A stretch of DNA of 64,000 nucleotides, from NCBI RefSeq assembly GCF_002980555.1, contig NZ_PVBT01000009.1:166102-230101 (forward strand), in the 5' to 3' direction. Origin of the DNA: Phyllobacterium myrsinacearum. GTDB lineage: Bacteria; Pseudomonadota; Alphaproteobacteria; Rhizobiales; Rhizobiaceae. The translations under genes were made by a program, and so were the position numbers. The notes under the pieces are model-generated. The model saw only the letters and a program-made list of their open reading frames with translations, was not told the origin of the DNA and searched no databases. Positions 38,201-44,092 of the stretch are shown piece by piece. The number at the start of each line of letters is the position of its first letter. Positions within the stretch are counted from its first letter, which is position 1.

Positions 38201-39167
38201 GTGCTGGTGAGACCGGTGCGACCGGTCGGGGTGACTCCCCAGGCGTAATTACACCCAGTCCTTGACCCGGCGTTGCTGCCACAGGCATCCCTGGTATGGG
38301 TGAAAGCGGTTGAACAGGTACGCCAGGTATGGGCGATTGTGGCTGAACAGGTGTTCCTGGAACAGGTGGTTGTGGCTGCGGGGTTGGAGTAGGCACCGGG
38401 ACACCAGTTCCCGAGTTGGCACCATAATATCCAGTTCGATATTGTTCATTGCTGACAGGATCCACAGTTGTATAAGGATTTGGATCAATACTGGATTGCG
38501 GGTTGAAGCCAAATTTATGCGATGATGCCCCGGGCACCGACATCCCGCTGAAGCTAAATGTAGACTCTGAGAAAGGCGTAGCTGTCGTTGAAAAGGTGTA
38601 GAAGTCACTTACTTGAGGCGTAAATGTTGCAGAACTTGTATACCCAATTGCAGCCGGTATTGTGATTGAGCCGTTCGGTGCGTTGGAAATTGTATTGTAC
38701 TGCGTGCCTTCAATACCTAATTGAACGCCTGTTTTGACACTTGCGTTCAGCTTATTCCCAAAAAAATTTACCGTTCCTTGTAATTGTCCAAACGCCTGTC
38801 CATCCGTGTTAAATCCAACACCTGCAAAAGCATCAATCTTTCCTTGCATTAAATTAGCTGGATTGACGCCTACCCTTGGCCCGATATCTATTCTCGGCCC
38901 GATATCTATCTTTTTCCCAAATCCAATTGCGAATTCTGATTTCTGATGATTATTCGTTATTGTTGTGGATCCCCTCAAGGAGACGATCCCTGGATTTAAA
39001 GTAACACTCATCTTCATGTAATCGGGATCATAAATCCTTCTTTCGATATTCATCGAAAAGTCTGTTAAACCCGTCTGTATTTTAAAATCGCTGAGTTTAA
39101 ACCCAGTGTTTATCGTTGGATCCAGGGGAGCCTGGCCATTAGGATTCATTTGAGACAAATCAGCCAT
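29295..39167 (-). CDS. Giant type I-secreted repeat protein with duplicated EF-hand-like modules
   Basis: A 3290-residue protein with no Sec signal. In order: a beta-rich N-terminal region (1-~250); Pro-rich linker (~253-320); Gly-rich linker (~325-440); EF-hand-like module A (~499-660) with VLIDLDGNGI, FLDLNGDGYL, DTNNDGKIN and DTNHNGKLDAGDARW; about 32 repeats of ~55 residues (693-~2480) with SADGL and DxNGDGxxD; 13 repeats of 38 residues (2543-~3062) with PWS, FN-AGQ and NDDGTR; a Gly-rich hinge; and module B (~3090-3290), clearly related to module A (VIIDLNGDDHI, FDTNHDTVLDDRDARWNEF). Asp-rich sites suggest Ca2+ binding on secretion. The exporter and adaptor genes follow directly. ATG 39167 has a GGAGAT ribosome site. 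Adhesin or biofilm-matrix role is inference; RTX nonapeptides are absent. Confidence 0.9.
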   Translation of the reverse strand: MADLSQMNPNGQAPLDPTINTGFKLSDFKIQTGLTDFSMNIERRIYDPDYMKMSVTLNPGIVSLRGSTTITNNHQKSEFAIGFGKKIDIGPRIDIGPRVGVNPANLMQGKIDAFAGVGFNTDGQAFGQLQGTVNFFGNKLNASVKTGVQLGIEGTQYNTISNAPNGSITIPAAIGYTSSATFTPQVSDFYTFSTTATPFSESTFSFSGMSVPGASSHKFGFNPQSSIDPNPYTTVDPVSNEQYRTGYYGANSGTGVPVPTPTPQPQPPVPGTPVQPQSPIPGVPVQPLSPIPGMPVAATPGQGLGVITPGESPRPVAPVSPAHPSDPSKPQGGGDGRQSGGADGGGGTASGRGGENNGGNVGGGGMPGGNRGGTPSGGDTPGRGGGTPGGTGGKTGTGGTQGGGKNGYDGGGRPSGVGGPISNGSVTGGGIGSDYAKDPANAGYNTPERGVLHMDFGRGNNNDYVVDREGNIHQFTNDSPYSKIKNDIENNLKDGSSASKPVLIDLDGNGINIDSLSSSTQFLDLNGDGYLHRTAWAGKGTGVLVIDTNNDGKINQSNEFAFTEWDRTASSDLEALRNVFDTNHNGKLDAGDARWSEFKVMVDGVMKTLGELGIASIDLTPKGSGQNFTDGSYIKGTSQYTRTDGTTGTVGDAVLVSESDGYVLKRTKVTNADGSTSENIQGYDRDGRLAFSNNVTTSADGLNKFTYYDDDGNGVADRSQYDNMVIGADGSRTRTITNVRQDGSVADKTTIITSADRKTITTNLDQDGDGKNDQSETFVTNADGSTVTTTKAFSVDGTLTKQISVTASADGLTKTTRTDSNGDGVFERVSSETTVLNGDGTRTRTVDARNSDGSLISRTQTVTSADNRAKVVQYDHTGTGTFDESDSIVTTVDSAGNVTTTTLRYNSDGSLRDKSVVTLSADGLSKTTASDLTGDGIADRITTDVTVVGADKSRVQTVDQKSADGTLLSRLVTRTSGDGKTISVEEDQNGDGVVDVRTTTLINANGTTTQTVETFNPNGTLISKTLTEALTDAIGRKISVDLNGDGVYDQIAVDGIYIFGDQTRHIAFSLQGNNGTLKGKTATGYSLDGLTKTTDKWINSDGVIDETVKDVTVLNADGSRTQTVTTRSGDGTLLASEVTLVSTDRKTTTVTTDADGDGIVDRTVIQVQNGNGSTTTTTTLTTASGTVYGKVVATVSADGLTKTLSEDLNGDGTIDRKTVDATVINANGSRTRTITETNGDGSLLSQTVTTVSANGLVKTTTVDIDGNGTIDSSTTETTVINPDESLTTTAQEQAGSVNTARTITTVSANGLVSTTQTDIDGDGTIDRVATTTKLLNANGSTSVTSVVKSGNGTLLSQSTTTTSADGKSIAIEQDLNGDGAIDARKSIVLGGDGTRTETTGTFTPDGLLIGRTIVETSSNGLSKKTSVDVNGDGTVDTITTDVTVLNVDGSKTNTTTITGTTGAIVSKVVTTFSADELSKTVEEDLTGDGVADKVTTTSIVINANGSRSQTVTTKAGSGTLLGKTVTLVSGDGKTTTVTTDDNGDGKTDETKVSVFNADGSTTTTVTEANADGSVYARTATTVSADGLTVTTLKDFDGDGVYDRTITDRTVINANGSRTQTITTTSSNGTLLDKTTVNISANGLLRTTEFDSNGDGIRDAATLDQTGLYSSGETVRGGGTAAYGIAQGVWTSQGQTVISANGLTKTMQSDFDGNGTMDRTVQTTKAINADGSTVETTLTTTWNNSTIAKSVTTTSANGRNITIEDDLNGDGVIDVRTTIVLNTDGTTTRTVSELKSDGSLNSKAVIDTWPNGLAAMTRVDLDGNGTFDRTTTNIITLNTDGSQTRTIQEFDAGNALTGKTVIVTNATGLTKTTSWTDGSGASLRSLSQTTTINADGSTVQVQTYFRANGSLESRTTTTLSADALTKTITSDINGDGVVDQRSVSVKNADGSLVTTLTDYAADGSTIVARRITTTSANGLSQTIDYDADGNGTTDTRTSSIIVLNANGSKTETISTFAAGGSGLVLKEKTVADTSADGLTKTTRWDIGGTGSFGRTSTDVTVLNADATRTRTVSIFSGSTLVNRFVTTTSANGYSVTTNWDTAGSGSFDQISTDVTTFNNDGTTTRTINSTKADGSLIAKTVTTQSVDGRIVTTQEDRAGQPSRILKNVSNVLADGSVVNTITTSSLAGQLFDKTAVTTSADKRRVTIERDADGDGKVDQTEQRIQAIDGSVTSITTGLRVDGTIANRTTSRTSADGLTTTIEFDTDGDGVTDRKRTTIGVYNADGSQRSTLTDTDDTGKLVAKTTISVSADGKTRTTVKDVNGNGTADRTETWVVDATGATVTTIVNNAEARDVSNLVSGSVNWVKAIAAKVETSTTADGLTTTTRSDYDGNGTYEVVMVSKTLIDGSVISTITETNADGSVKARGTQTTSADGLTTVLSKDANNDGIFDRIETAVSRRDGSITLTAVDKNADGSLKQTVIDSFTASGKLLRSLTTDAQGRKTAETLLAADGTTTVSTFDGPSGQALTVGTLNRKGILTASTLYDPLNANPWSKIEQTFNADGKKVFERQSKDDGTRVDIYFDAASGELSQVFFCDVNGKVTNVITYDFAKTQPWSRYEETFNPASQLTYKTTFNDDNTRVSQTYDVNNSQPWTSVRQDFNAAGVVFLQINYNDDGTQVLITFDANNTAPWSRYEETFNQAGQLTYKTTFNDDNTRISQAFDVNNSQPWTSVRQDFNAAGVLFSQTNYNDDGTRVFFTFDANNTAPWSRVEETYNPAGQLTYRNTFYDDNTRISQTYDVNNSQPWTSVRQDFNAAGSMVAQYTYNDDGTRVEFGFDPTNIATWSHYESTYNQSGQLTYQVTFNDDGTRINNWYDVANSQSWSKLIQTFNAASQMTAQFQINDDGSRFDVNLDPTNIAYWSRVEYYYNSANQLYYHVEFNDDGSKAVDTYDVANTQTWSHFRQTFNPAGQMVTQYQDFDDGTRYDITYDASNTQSWRTLEYWYDAQHRLTLDKPTFDDGSRTETFYDPSNAQPWQKIVDAYDAAGKIKETNQYNDNGTRSQYFYNSSGQVYQSVQYDAQGRIIPQGGGGGGGGPGTHGQPVIIDLNGDDHIDLRPFDPAQAAAHTGPMFDWDGDGVRDATAWAGPQDGFLVIDLGANGQAGGDGLIDQAKEIAFSLWATPEEIAQRGPISDLEGLRLAFDTNHDTVLDDRDARWNEFRIWQDANQNGITDPGELKTMSEAGIKLINLLPSPTGSTQFPDGSAITGTSSVQMMDGTTRLVGDATLTYRTASAA
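29981..31541 (-). repeat. Thirteen 38-residue (114-base) repeats in the giant protein
   Basis: Each unit runs from an aromatic-Asp pair through PW(S/T), an aromatic-Asn pair with AGQ, to NDDGTR. The middle units alternate in two types, giving a 76-residue (228-base) higher-order period. DNA at 30743, 30971 and 31199, exactly 228 bases apart, is nearly identical over more than 35 bases, showing recent duplication or gene conversion. Edge units are more diverged. Confidence 0.9.
31733..37091 (-). repeat. About 32 tandem repeats of ~55 residues in the giant protein
   Basis: Units of 53-60 residues share a T-x-SADGLTKTT segment, a calcium-loop-like DxNGDGxxDRxT segment, a VxNADGSRTxT segment and an end like DGTLLSKT. 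A few copies have lost the Asp loop (for example around residues 2000-2060) or carry insertions. Two linked Asp/Asn-Gly loops per unit suggest a regular Ca2+-stiffened beta structure. Copies are diverged, unlike the 38-residue array. Confidence 0.9.
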
Positions 39168-39296
39168 GGAATATCTCCAAAATGGAATTTGGTGGCAGCC
39201 GGATATTAGAGCGTTGGCAGCATTCGCCTAAGTCGGGGTTATTGAATTTTCAGCACTCTATCGATGATCGCTACCCACCACTGGTGGCGCAAATCA

Positions 39297-40406
39297 TCAC
39301 TCAATTAGGCCACTCGATTTCATTTCGGCTAAGTTATTCTTAGCAGTAACATTACCTCCGGCCGCAGCCTCTCGCCACAATTGCGCCGCAAAGAGCAAGT
39401 CCTGTTTGACTCCTCGCCCAGAATAATACATGACGCCGAGGTTGAATTTTGCTTCGATATTGCCGTCTTTAGCCGCCGCATTCCACCAGCGAACAGCAAG
39501 CTCATCGTCTTGAGGGCGCCCCTCCCCCTTAAAGAACATCATGCCAAGATTAAACTCAGCTTGTTCAACGCCTTGCAGTGCAGATTTTTCATACCAGTCG
39601 GCAGCTTTTGCCAAATCGCGCTGCACACCATCGCCTGTGGCATAAAGAATTCCAACTGATAACTGAGCCTGCGCATTGCCATTGCTTGCGGCTGCTCTGT
39701 ACCACTTGAAAGCTTGGTTTGCATCCTTGGATACCCCCATCCCGAAGAGGTACAATCTTCCCAGATTAGCTTGTGCAAGAGCATTGTCCTGCTGGGCCGA
39801 TTTCAAGTACCATTCAGCTGCTATGCCAAGATCCTTAGGAACGCCGAGGCCCGTTTCATAAGCGTATCCGAGACTTGCTTCGGCCAGATCGTTGTCGTGT
39901 TGTGCAGCCTTTTTGTACCACTCGACTGCAGCCCCATAATCCCTTTCAACTCCATCCCCCATAAAATAGGCCTTGGCGAGGTTTACTTGCCCCAGTTCGT
40001 ATCCTTGCTCTGCTGACCTGCGGTAGAGTACGATGGCAGTTTGGTGGTTCTGCACGACTCCGCGACCAGTGCTGTATAATGAACCTAAATTGTTCTGGGC
40101 CTCAGCATTGCCTTGATCTGCCGATTTCTGGTACCAAATCGCCGCTTGGCCAAAGTCCTGACCTACGGAACGTCCAGTCTCATATAGGATTCCAAGTGCA
40201 AGCTGGGCGCCAGCGTCGCCTTGTTCCGCGATAGCTTTCTGCTGATTAAATTCCTGCGCATCTTGCACAGGATGGTCGGTAGCGACCGTGTTATCGGCTA
40301 AGCCAATGGATATACAACTAAATAAAAAATATAAGATTAGTAACATGCTCAATGCAGGCGCCCTTTGAATCCGCACTTGAACAGAATCCGACACTTCTGA
40401 ACGCAT
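39297..40406 (-). CDS. Exported Sel1-repeat (TPR-like) protein
   Basis: A 369-residue protein. A hydrophobic N-terminal segment (residues ~18-36, SMLLILYFLFSCISIGLA) is a signal peptide or anchor. Residues ~60-365 hold eight Sel1-like repeats of 36 residues with the pattern A-x-x-x-LG-x-x-Y-x-x-G-x-GV-x-x-D, for example AEAQNNLGSLYSTGRGV and AQANLGRLYLFGMGV. Sel1 repeats are protein-interaction scaffolds. AAGGGGA precedes the ATG. Its stop is 129 bases before the giant gene on the same strand, so it may be the first gene of the secretion operon and assist assembly or surface retention of the giant protein. That link is inference. Confidence 0.88.
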   Translation of the reverse strand: MRSEVSDSVQVRIQRAPALSMLLILYFLFSCISIGLADNTVATDHPVQDAQEFNQQKAIAEQGDAGAQLALGILYETGRSVGQDFGQAAIWYQKSADQGNAEAQNNLGSLYSTGRGVVQNHQTAIVLYRRSAEQGYELGQVNLAKAYFMGDGVERDYGAAVEWYKKAAQHDNDLAEASLGYAYETGLGVPKDLGIAAEWYLKSAQQDNALAQANLGRLYLFGMGVSKDANQAFKWYRAAASNGNAQAQLSVGILYATGDGVQRDLAKAADWYEKSALQGVEQAEFNLGMMFFKGEGRPQDDELAVRWWNAAAKDGNIEAKFNLGVMYYSGRGVKQDLLFAAQLWREAAAGGNVTAKNNLAEMKSSGLIE

Positions 40407-40738
40407 TCGAGCATCCCCTTAATTTATGATCGAATTAATACATAGCCTCGTTCATCTATATATTTCATGCTTACTACCCCACCCGCGTGCATCTAGAATT
40501 TCTATATGAGTGCCTGTAGCCTATGCTTCATTATCATGTATTAATCTCGGAAAATAGGTATCACCGCAGCACCTGATTTGTGGAGAAGTCAACGTCAGAA
40601 AATGTCAATTCAAGAGTTATATACGGTATTTGTAGGCTCCATATTCCCGTGAAGCGCAACGTGATTGCGCCTTATCATGAGCCAAAATAGGATTGTTTAG
40701 CGCTAGCATGCGTTTAAGCTCAATTGGGAGATACATTC
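40407..40738. other. AT-rich intergenic region between divergent genes
   Basis: A 332-base AT-rich gap that must contain the promoter of the Sel1/giant-protein operon to the left and of the small secreted protein to the right. I see no clean dyad or long repeat and cannot place promoter boxes with confidence. Confidence 0.4.
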
Positions 40739-41095
40739 ATGAGCCCCGTGCTTCGTGCTGCCGCACATATCGGATTTTCCTCCCTATCCTTTCTGGTATC
40801 GAATGGAGCCTATGCCCAGACGATGGAAGCACTAGGAGAAGATTTTCAGCTTTGCCTTAGAGCAAGTGCCATCTACTACGGGCAAAATAGCTGTCATCCC
40901 CCTTCAGAACTCCTCCCCGCTGTTCACGCTCGATGTCTGAATATTGAGAAAGAGGTCAAAACTACTCTCACCGAGATGGGTAAGGGCGATTTAGCTGAGA
41001 AAGTCCTCTTCAAAGTGCGGAGTCGCATTGATTCAGACATAGTCATTCCTACTATCCTTGACCAACAGATAGCCGGCAATTGCCAGAAGCACTGA
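40739..41095 (+). CDS. Small secreted cysteine-containing protein, unknown function
   Basis: A 118-residue protein. ATG 40739 has GGGAG eight bases upstream and starts a signal peptide ending NGAYAQ. An in-frame ATG 15 bases earlier is less well placed. The mature part has four cysteines (LCLR, SCHP, RCLN, NCQKH), enough for two disulfides, and is otherwise helical and polar. No family recognised. It is divergent from the secretion operon. Confidence 0.6.
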   Translation: MSPVLRAAAHIGFSSLSFLVSNGAYAQTMEALGEDFQLCLRASAIYYGQNSCHPPSELLPAVHARCLNIEKEVKTTLTEMGKGDLAEKVLFKVRSRIDSDIVIPTILDQQIAGNCQKH

Positions 41096-41348
41096 ACCGT
41101 CGTAGGCATTTTGTACAAGGTCGGAAGTTGTAAGAAAACGATCGGTTGTGCGCGCCGCAGATGCCTTGGAAATCTCGGTTCATAGATGCCGATAAGAGCT
41201 GTTCTGTTGAAACCCTTGAATGGGCACGTCTGGCCTATCTGTTTGAATGTCCGCTTTGCGCAGGAATGTGCCAAAGGTATGTATAAGCCCAAAAAGAGCA
41301 CACAGTTTGCGGTAGCGGTGGTTTATGGGACAGAGCGCATGCAAAGAG
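41096..41348. other. Intergenic region, nothing recognised
   Basis: No supported gene. A short string, ATAGATGCCGATAA, at about 41183 recurs in the next intergenic gap near 42128, which hints at a shared repeat or relic, but the similarity does not extend far. Confidence 0.3.
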
Positions 41349-41378
41349 CATTTCGCCATGGCTGTGTGTGGCGAAATG
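41349..41378. promoter_or_regulatory. Ten-base inverted repeat upstream of a small zinc-ribbon gene
   Basis: CATTTCGCCA (41349-41358) and TGGCGAAATG (41369-41378) are perfect complements around a ten-base loop. It ends 28 bases before the ATG of the next gene. It could be an operator or a leader hairpin. Confidence 0.45.
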
Positions 41379-41406
41379 TTCGCTCACTTTGTTAAGGAGC
41401 GGATGG

Positions 41407-41673
41407 ATGACTGAATTTTACCATGTGGGGCAATGTCCCAGCTGCCGGCAAGGTTGGCTGATATTGCAGCGAAATCTCACGAGCCAAGACCTTTACGCTC
41501 ATTGCGAAGAATGTGAGATGGGATTCATCACGCCTGATGATTTGATCGAGCCCCTGAACGGGTTTCTTGCAGTCCTGGATCAATACGACTATGAAACTGA
41601 AAACCCGACCAAGGAGGATATATCGCGCACGGTCTGGGCTAACTTTATTGTCAAAAAAGTCCCGTCTAATTAG
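41407..41673 (+). CDS. Small zinc-ribbon protein, unknown function
   Basis: An 88-residue protein starting at ATG 41407 with an AAGGAG ribosome site eight bases upstream. Two CxxC pairs, CPSC near residue 10 and CEEC near residue 35, form a likely zinc ribbon. The second half is acidic and helical. I do not recognise a family; small zinc-ribbon proteins of this size include immunity and regulatory proteins. It converges with a 63-residue minus-strand gene. Confidence 0.65.
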   Translation: MTEFYHVGQCPSCRQGWLILQRNLTSQDLYAHCEECEMGFITPDDLIEPLNGFLAVLDQYDYETENPTKEDISRTVWANFIVKKVPSN

Positions 41674-41685
41674 CGAAAACCAGCT

Positions 41686-41877
41686 TTATGGCTCTACATT
41701 CTGCCATTTGTTTTTACGCAGTTTCCTCTGATTGATTTTCTCGATCTCGGCGTCATCAAGGCTTTTGAAAGGACCAATGATTTCGTTCTCTAAACCCTCG
41801 GCCTCAACGACGACGTAAAACAGACCAAGGCTCACAGTTACATGAATGAGAGGTTTGATGGCCTTTTTTTTGCCCAT
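41686..41877 (-). CDS. Small hypothetical protein
   Basis: A 63-residue basic and acidic mixed protein. The MGKKKAIKPL start (41877) is preferred over an upstream ATG. It has a beta-strand-like VTVSLGLFYVVVEAEG and a C-terminal helix with SLDDAEIEKINQRKLRKN. No signal or membrane segment, no family recognised. It ends 12 bases from the zinc-ribbon gene stop, tail to tail. Confidence 0.45.
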   Translation of the reverse strand: MGKKKAIKPLIHVTVSLGLFYVVVEAEGLENEIIGPFKSLDDAEIEKINQRKLRKNKWQNVEP

Positions 41878-42330
41878 TGATTGAACCTTTCGCACATTTA
41901 AAGCCACAATAAGCATTTATGCGGCTAACTAATCAAGGGGCTAATTCTCACAAATGTTACATCCTTTGCGCGCGACAAATCCAGTCCGATCACACAGTGA
42001 GCGACAGGTGGAGGCACGATGGGCCAACAAAGGTCGTCAATGTTCTTGGATGGAGTTGAGGCAACCGCACCCTTGAAGATCTGACACAGCTGGAGCAAGG
42101 CAAGGACTAACGGTACATCTCCCTTTATAGATGCCGATAATGGCGGGACTGATCAAATCCATTATTGCCCCACGCCTCAGTCATAATTTGAAAGGCCGTT
42201 TGGCGCCCTCCAACCATCCATTTCAAACAAGATTGCCTAATGCCCAAAGCGGTCGTTTAATTTGGCGACGACGAAGCCCACTTGCCCTGGAATGCCGACG
42301 ATCTGCTTTCATTGCGTCTCCTACGCAAAA
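41878..42330. other. Intergenic region, possible relics only
   Basis: A 453-base gap with no convincing gene. Short coding-like stretches occur on the plus strand near 42000-42060, but frames break quickly. No strong hairpin or insertion-sequence end was noticed. Confidence 0.35.
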
Positions 42331-42813
42331 TCAGGCATCCTCAATCCACCCTGATGGTTGGATTGCCAGGTTCAGTATCGGGCGCGCCCATGTCACCTTC
42401 AACGTTGGCGGTTTAGTTCCAACGATGGTCGCCCCCATCTTTTGATAGAACCCGACCGAAGGTGGGTGGGAGATGATCTTAATTGAAGGAATACCACGTC
42501 GCTTTGCTTCAGCCGCCATGTGTTGAAATAGCTTCGCACCTATTCCTGATCCTTGAGCGTGATCCGCAACAAACATGAGGTCCAATTCCGGTTCGTCGTC
42601 TAGCGCCAGGCTGTAGAAGCCAGCGATATCGTCCTGAAGGTCAGCGATGTAGAACACATCAGCGTCTATCTGGTCGGCTGTGATGGCATAGCCATCCAGA
42701 ATGCTGGCGTAGTTGCCATGATAGGCACTTGATCGATGCATCAACTGGGTAAGCGCCTTTGCGTCACCGCGCTCGGCAGGTCTGATCTTGAGCAACGTGC
42801 TCCCCCTATCCAC
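42331..42813 (-). CDS. GNAT family N-acetyltransferase
   Basis: A 160-residue GNAT protein. LKIRPAERGDAKALTQLM starts the fold; ELDLMFVADHAQGSGIGAKL carries the strand and the acetyl-CoA pyrophosphate loop (QGSGIG), and VGFYQKMGATIVG is the classic C-terminal motif. The frame opens with GTG 42813 (VDRGST); a TTG seven codons later is an alternative. A ten-base poly-G tract lies 14 bases upstream. Substrate unknown. Confidence 0.85.
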   Translation of the reverse strand: MDRGSTLLKIRPAERGDAKALTQLMHRSSAYHGNYASILDGYAITADQIDADVFYIADLQDDIAGFYSLALDDEPELDLMFVADHAQGSGIGAKLFQHMAAEAKRRGIPSIKIISHPPSVGFYQKMGATIVGTKPPTLKVTWARPILNLAIQPSGWIEDA

Positions 42814-42827
42814 AACTGAGTGTCATA

Positions 42828-42837
42828 CCCCCCCCCC
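42828..42837 (-). repeat. Ten-base homopolymeric G tract upstream of the acetyltransferase gene
   Basis: The plus strand has ten consecutive C (G on the coding strand) 14 bases before the GTG start. Such tracts slip during replication and can change promoter or ribosome-site spacing. A start codon lies directly at its upstream edge, but its frame meets a stop soon after the tract when the tract is 11 long, so translational on/off switching is not supported. Confidence 0.7.
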
Positions 42838-43143
42838 ATCACCGACCCAAGCTCTTCGCTCTCAAGTCGTGGACTTGGCGACAATTATTGCCGAGACTGC
42901 TGTCAAACATTTGCTCAGCATTGGAGTTGAAATTGAAAGTCTCGCCGATCATGTCTCCTATCGAGCTTCCACCCACGTTCGTATCCCGGTCTTAAACGGT
43001 TGAACCGCCGCAGAGGTATACTCGAATTAGTTCGTGAACCCATAAAAGCGAACGGCTAGGTGATTTATGTGATGACGTGCTGCCGATTCATATCGTCGCC
43101 GACGGGCTATCCGTAGGAGCAGATTTCAGGGGAAGGCGGATGT
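42838..43143. other. Intergenic region with decayed plus-strand coding sequence
   Basis: The plus strand reads TQALRSQVVDLATIIAETAV and ends HVRIPVL in one frame. It then appears to continue in another as KRLNRRRGILELVREPIKA and a stop near 43055. This looks like the frameshifted end of a former gene. I could not name the family. Confidence 0.4.
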
Positions 43144-43794
43144 CTATTTCTTGTGATTGCCCGCAAAAGCGGCTGTCAATCCAAGGCCGATGTAAACGAA
43201 ACCGCTGACCCAGCGTTCAGCCTTCAGGTACACGGGACTGCGCTTCAGCCATTTGCCCGCGGCCCCGGCGGCAAGTGCGTAGGAGCTATCCGTCAGAACA
43301 CCAATCGCTGTGTAAACAAGCCCGAGAAAAGCGATCTGCATAGCCACATGGCCACGGTTGACCTCAACGAACTGCGGCAAGAAAGCCAGAAAAAACAGTG
43401 CTGTCTTCGGATTGAGGAGATTAACGATAAAGCCCTCGCGAAAGAGGCGCACGCGGCTTCGTGTGGCTAAACCGCCCTCGAGGTTGGGAATGTCCGACGG
43501 GCCGAAAAGCTTTTTGAGACCAAGCCAGATTAGATAGGCCGCGCCAGCATATTTCACTACGCTGAAGGCAAGCGCGGATGACGCCAGGAGTGCCGACAAC
43601 CCCACAGCGGCGGCGGCGACATGAACAAGCGTGGCCGTATGGATGCCAAGGATCGAAACGAGGCCGGCAGAGCGACCCTGCTCGACCGAGCGCGCGAAGA
43701 TGTAAAGAACTGCCGGTCCCGGCACGAGAAGCAACACCAGTGTGGCGCTGACGAACAGACCAAGATTCGTTGCGCTGGGAATTACCAAATCCAT
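43144..43794 (-). CDS. LysE/RhtB family amino-acid exporter
   Basis: A 216-residue membrane protein with about six helices. The N-terminus ATLVLLLVPGPAVLYIFARS contains the PGP motif of the LysE superfamily, and later segments GIHTATLVHVAAAAVG and REGFIVNLLNPKTALFFLAF match the RhtB branch. These proteins export amino acids or their derivatives. It stands alone; the region upstream of it contains a relic of an RND pump gene. Substrate unknown. Confidence 0.92.
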   Translation of the reverse strand: MDLVIPSATNLGLFVSATLVLLLVPGPAVLYIFARSVEQGRSAGLVSILGIHTATLVHVAAAAVGLSALLASSALAFSVVKYAGAAYLIWLGLKKLFGPSDIPNLEGGLATRSRVRLFREGFIVNLLNPKTALFFLAFLPQFVEVNRGHVAMQIAFLGLVYTAIGVLTDSSYALAAGAAGKWLKRSPVYLKAERWVSGFVYIGLGLTAAFAGNHKK

Positions 43795-43924
43795 GATTGT
43801 TTTACCCCGATTTCTATTGCACCAGCAATAACATTGGGCTGCGTCAAAGGCTAGGTCGTCTGCAGCTTGGCTGCTGCTGTGCTTTCACATCTCCCCGATT
43901 TCTGGCTGAGGCTGAGGAAAGTGG

Positions 43925-44075
43925 CATTTCCGAAATCCGGTACAGATGCTTCGGATAGGGCCCCGTCGATACGGCTTCCCTCAGCCGATGCTCAACGTTT
44001 CACGCGCGTCCGCATCAGCACGACAATCTTGGTAAATGCCGGTTCATGCAGCTCGGGCGCCATTGCAAAAAAGCA
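43925..44075 (-). pseudogene. Decayed fragment of an RND efflux pump gene
   Basis: This non-coding stretch closely matches two separated parts of the intact pump gene in this window. About 43925-43961 matches 47803-47842 (shared TTTCCGAAATCCGGTA and GCTTCGGAT). About 43968-44075 matches 47927-48045 (shared GCTTCCCT-AGCCGATGC, CGACAATCTTGG and GCAGCTCGGG). A segment of ~80 bases between them is missing, as are a few bases inside. Orientation is the same as the intact gene. It is the remnant of a second, related pump gene or of a partial duplication. Confidence 0.75.
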
Positions 44076-44092
44076 TGCAGTGGCGACACTTG

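Noticed and set aside
37876-38265. Proline-rich plus-strand open frame
   Set aside because: It is the antisense reading of the Gly-rich linker of the giant protein; glycine codons become proline codons on the other strand.
29295-39167. RTX toxin identity for the giant protein
   Set aside because: No GGxGxDxxx nonapeptide arrays and no toxin domain were found. The Asp-rich repeats are of a different kind, so RTX was not claimed.
42839-42840. Phase-variable translation of the acetyltransferase through the poly-G tract
   Set aside because: With the tract lengthened by one base, the ATG at its edge would be in frame but meets TGA right after the tract, so on/off switching by frame is not workable.
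42838-43070. Serine recombinase remnant
   Set aside because: The decayed coding stretch has no resolvase catalytic motif and the tail does not clearly match. Left unassigned.
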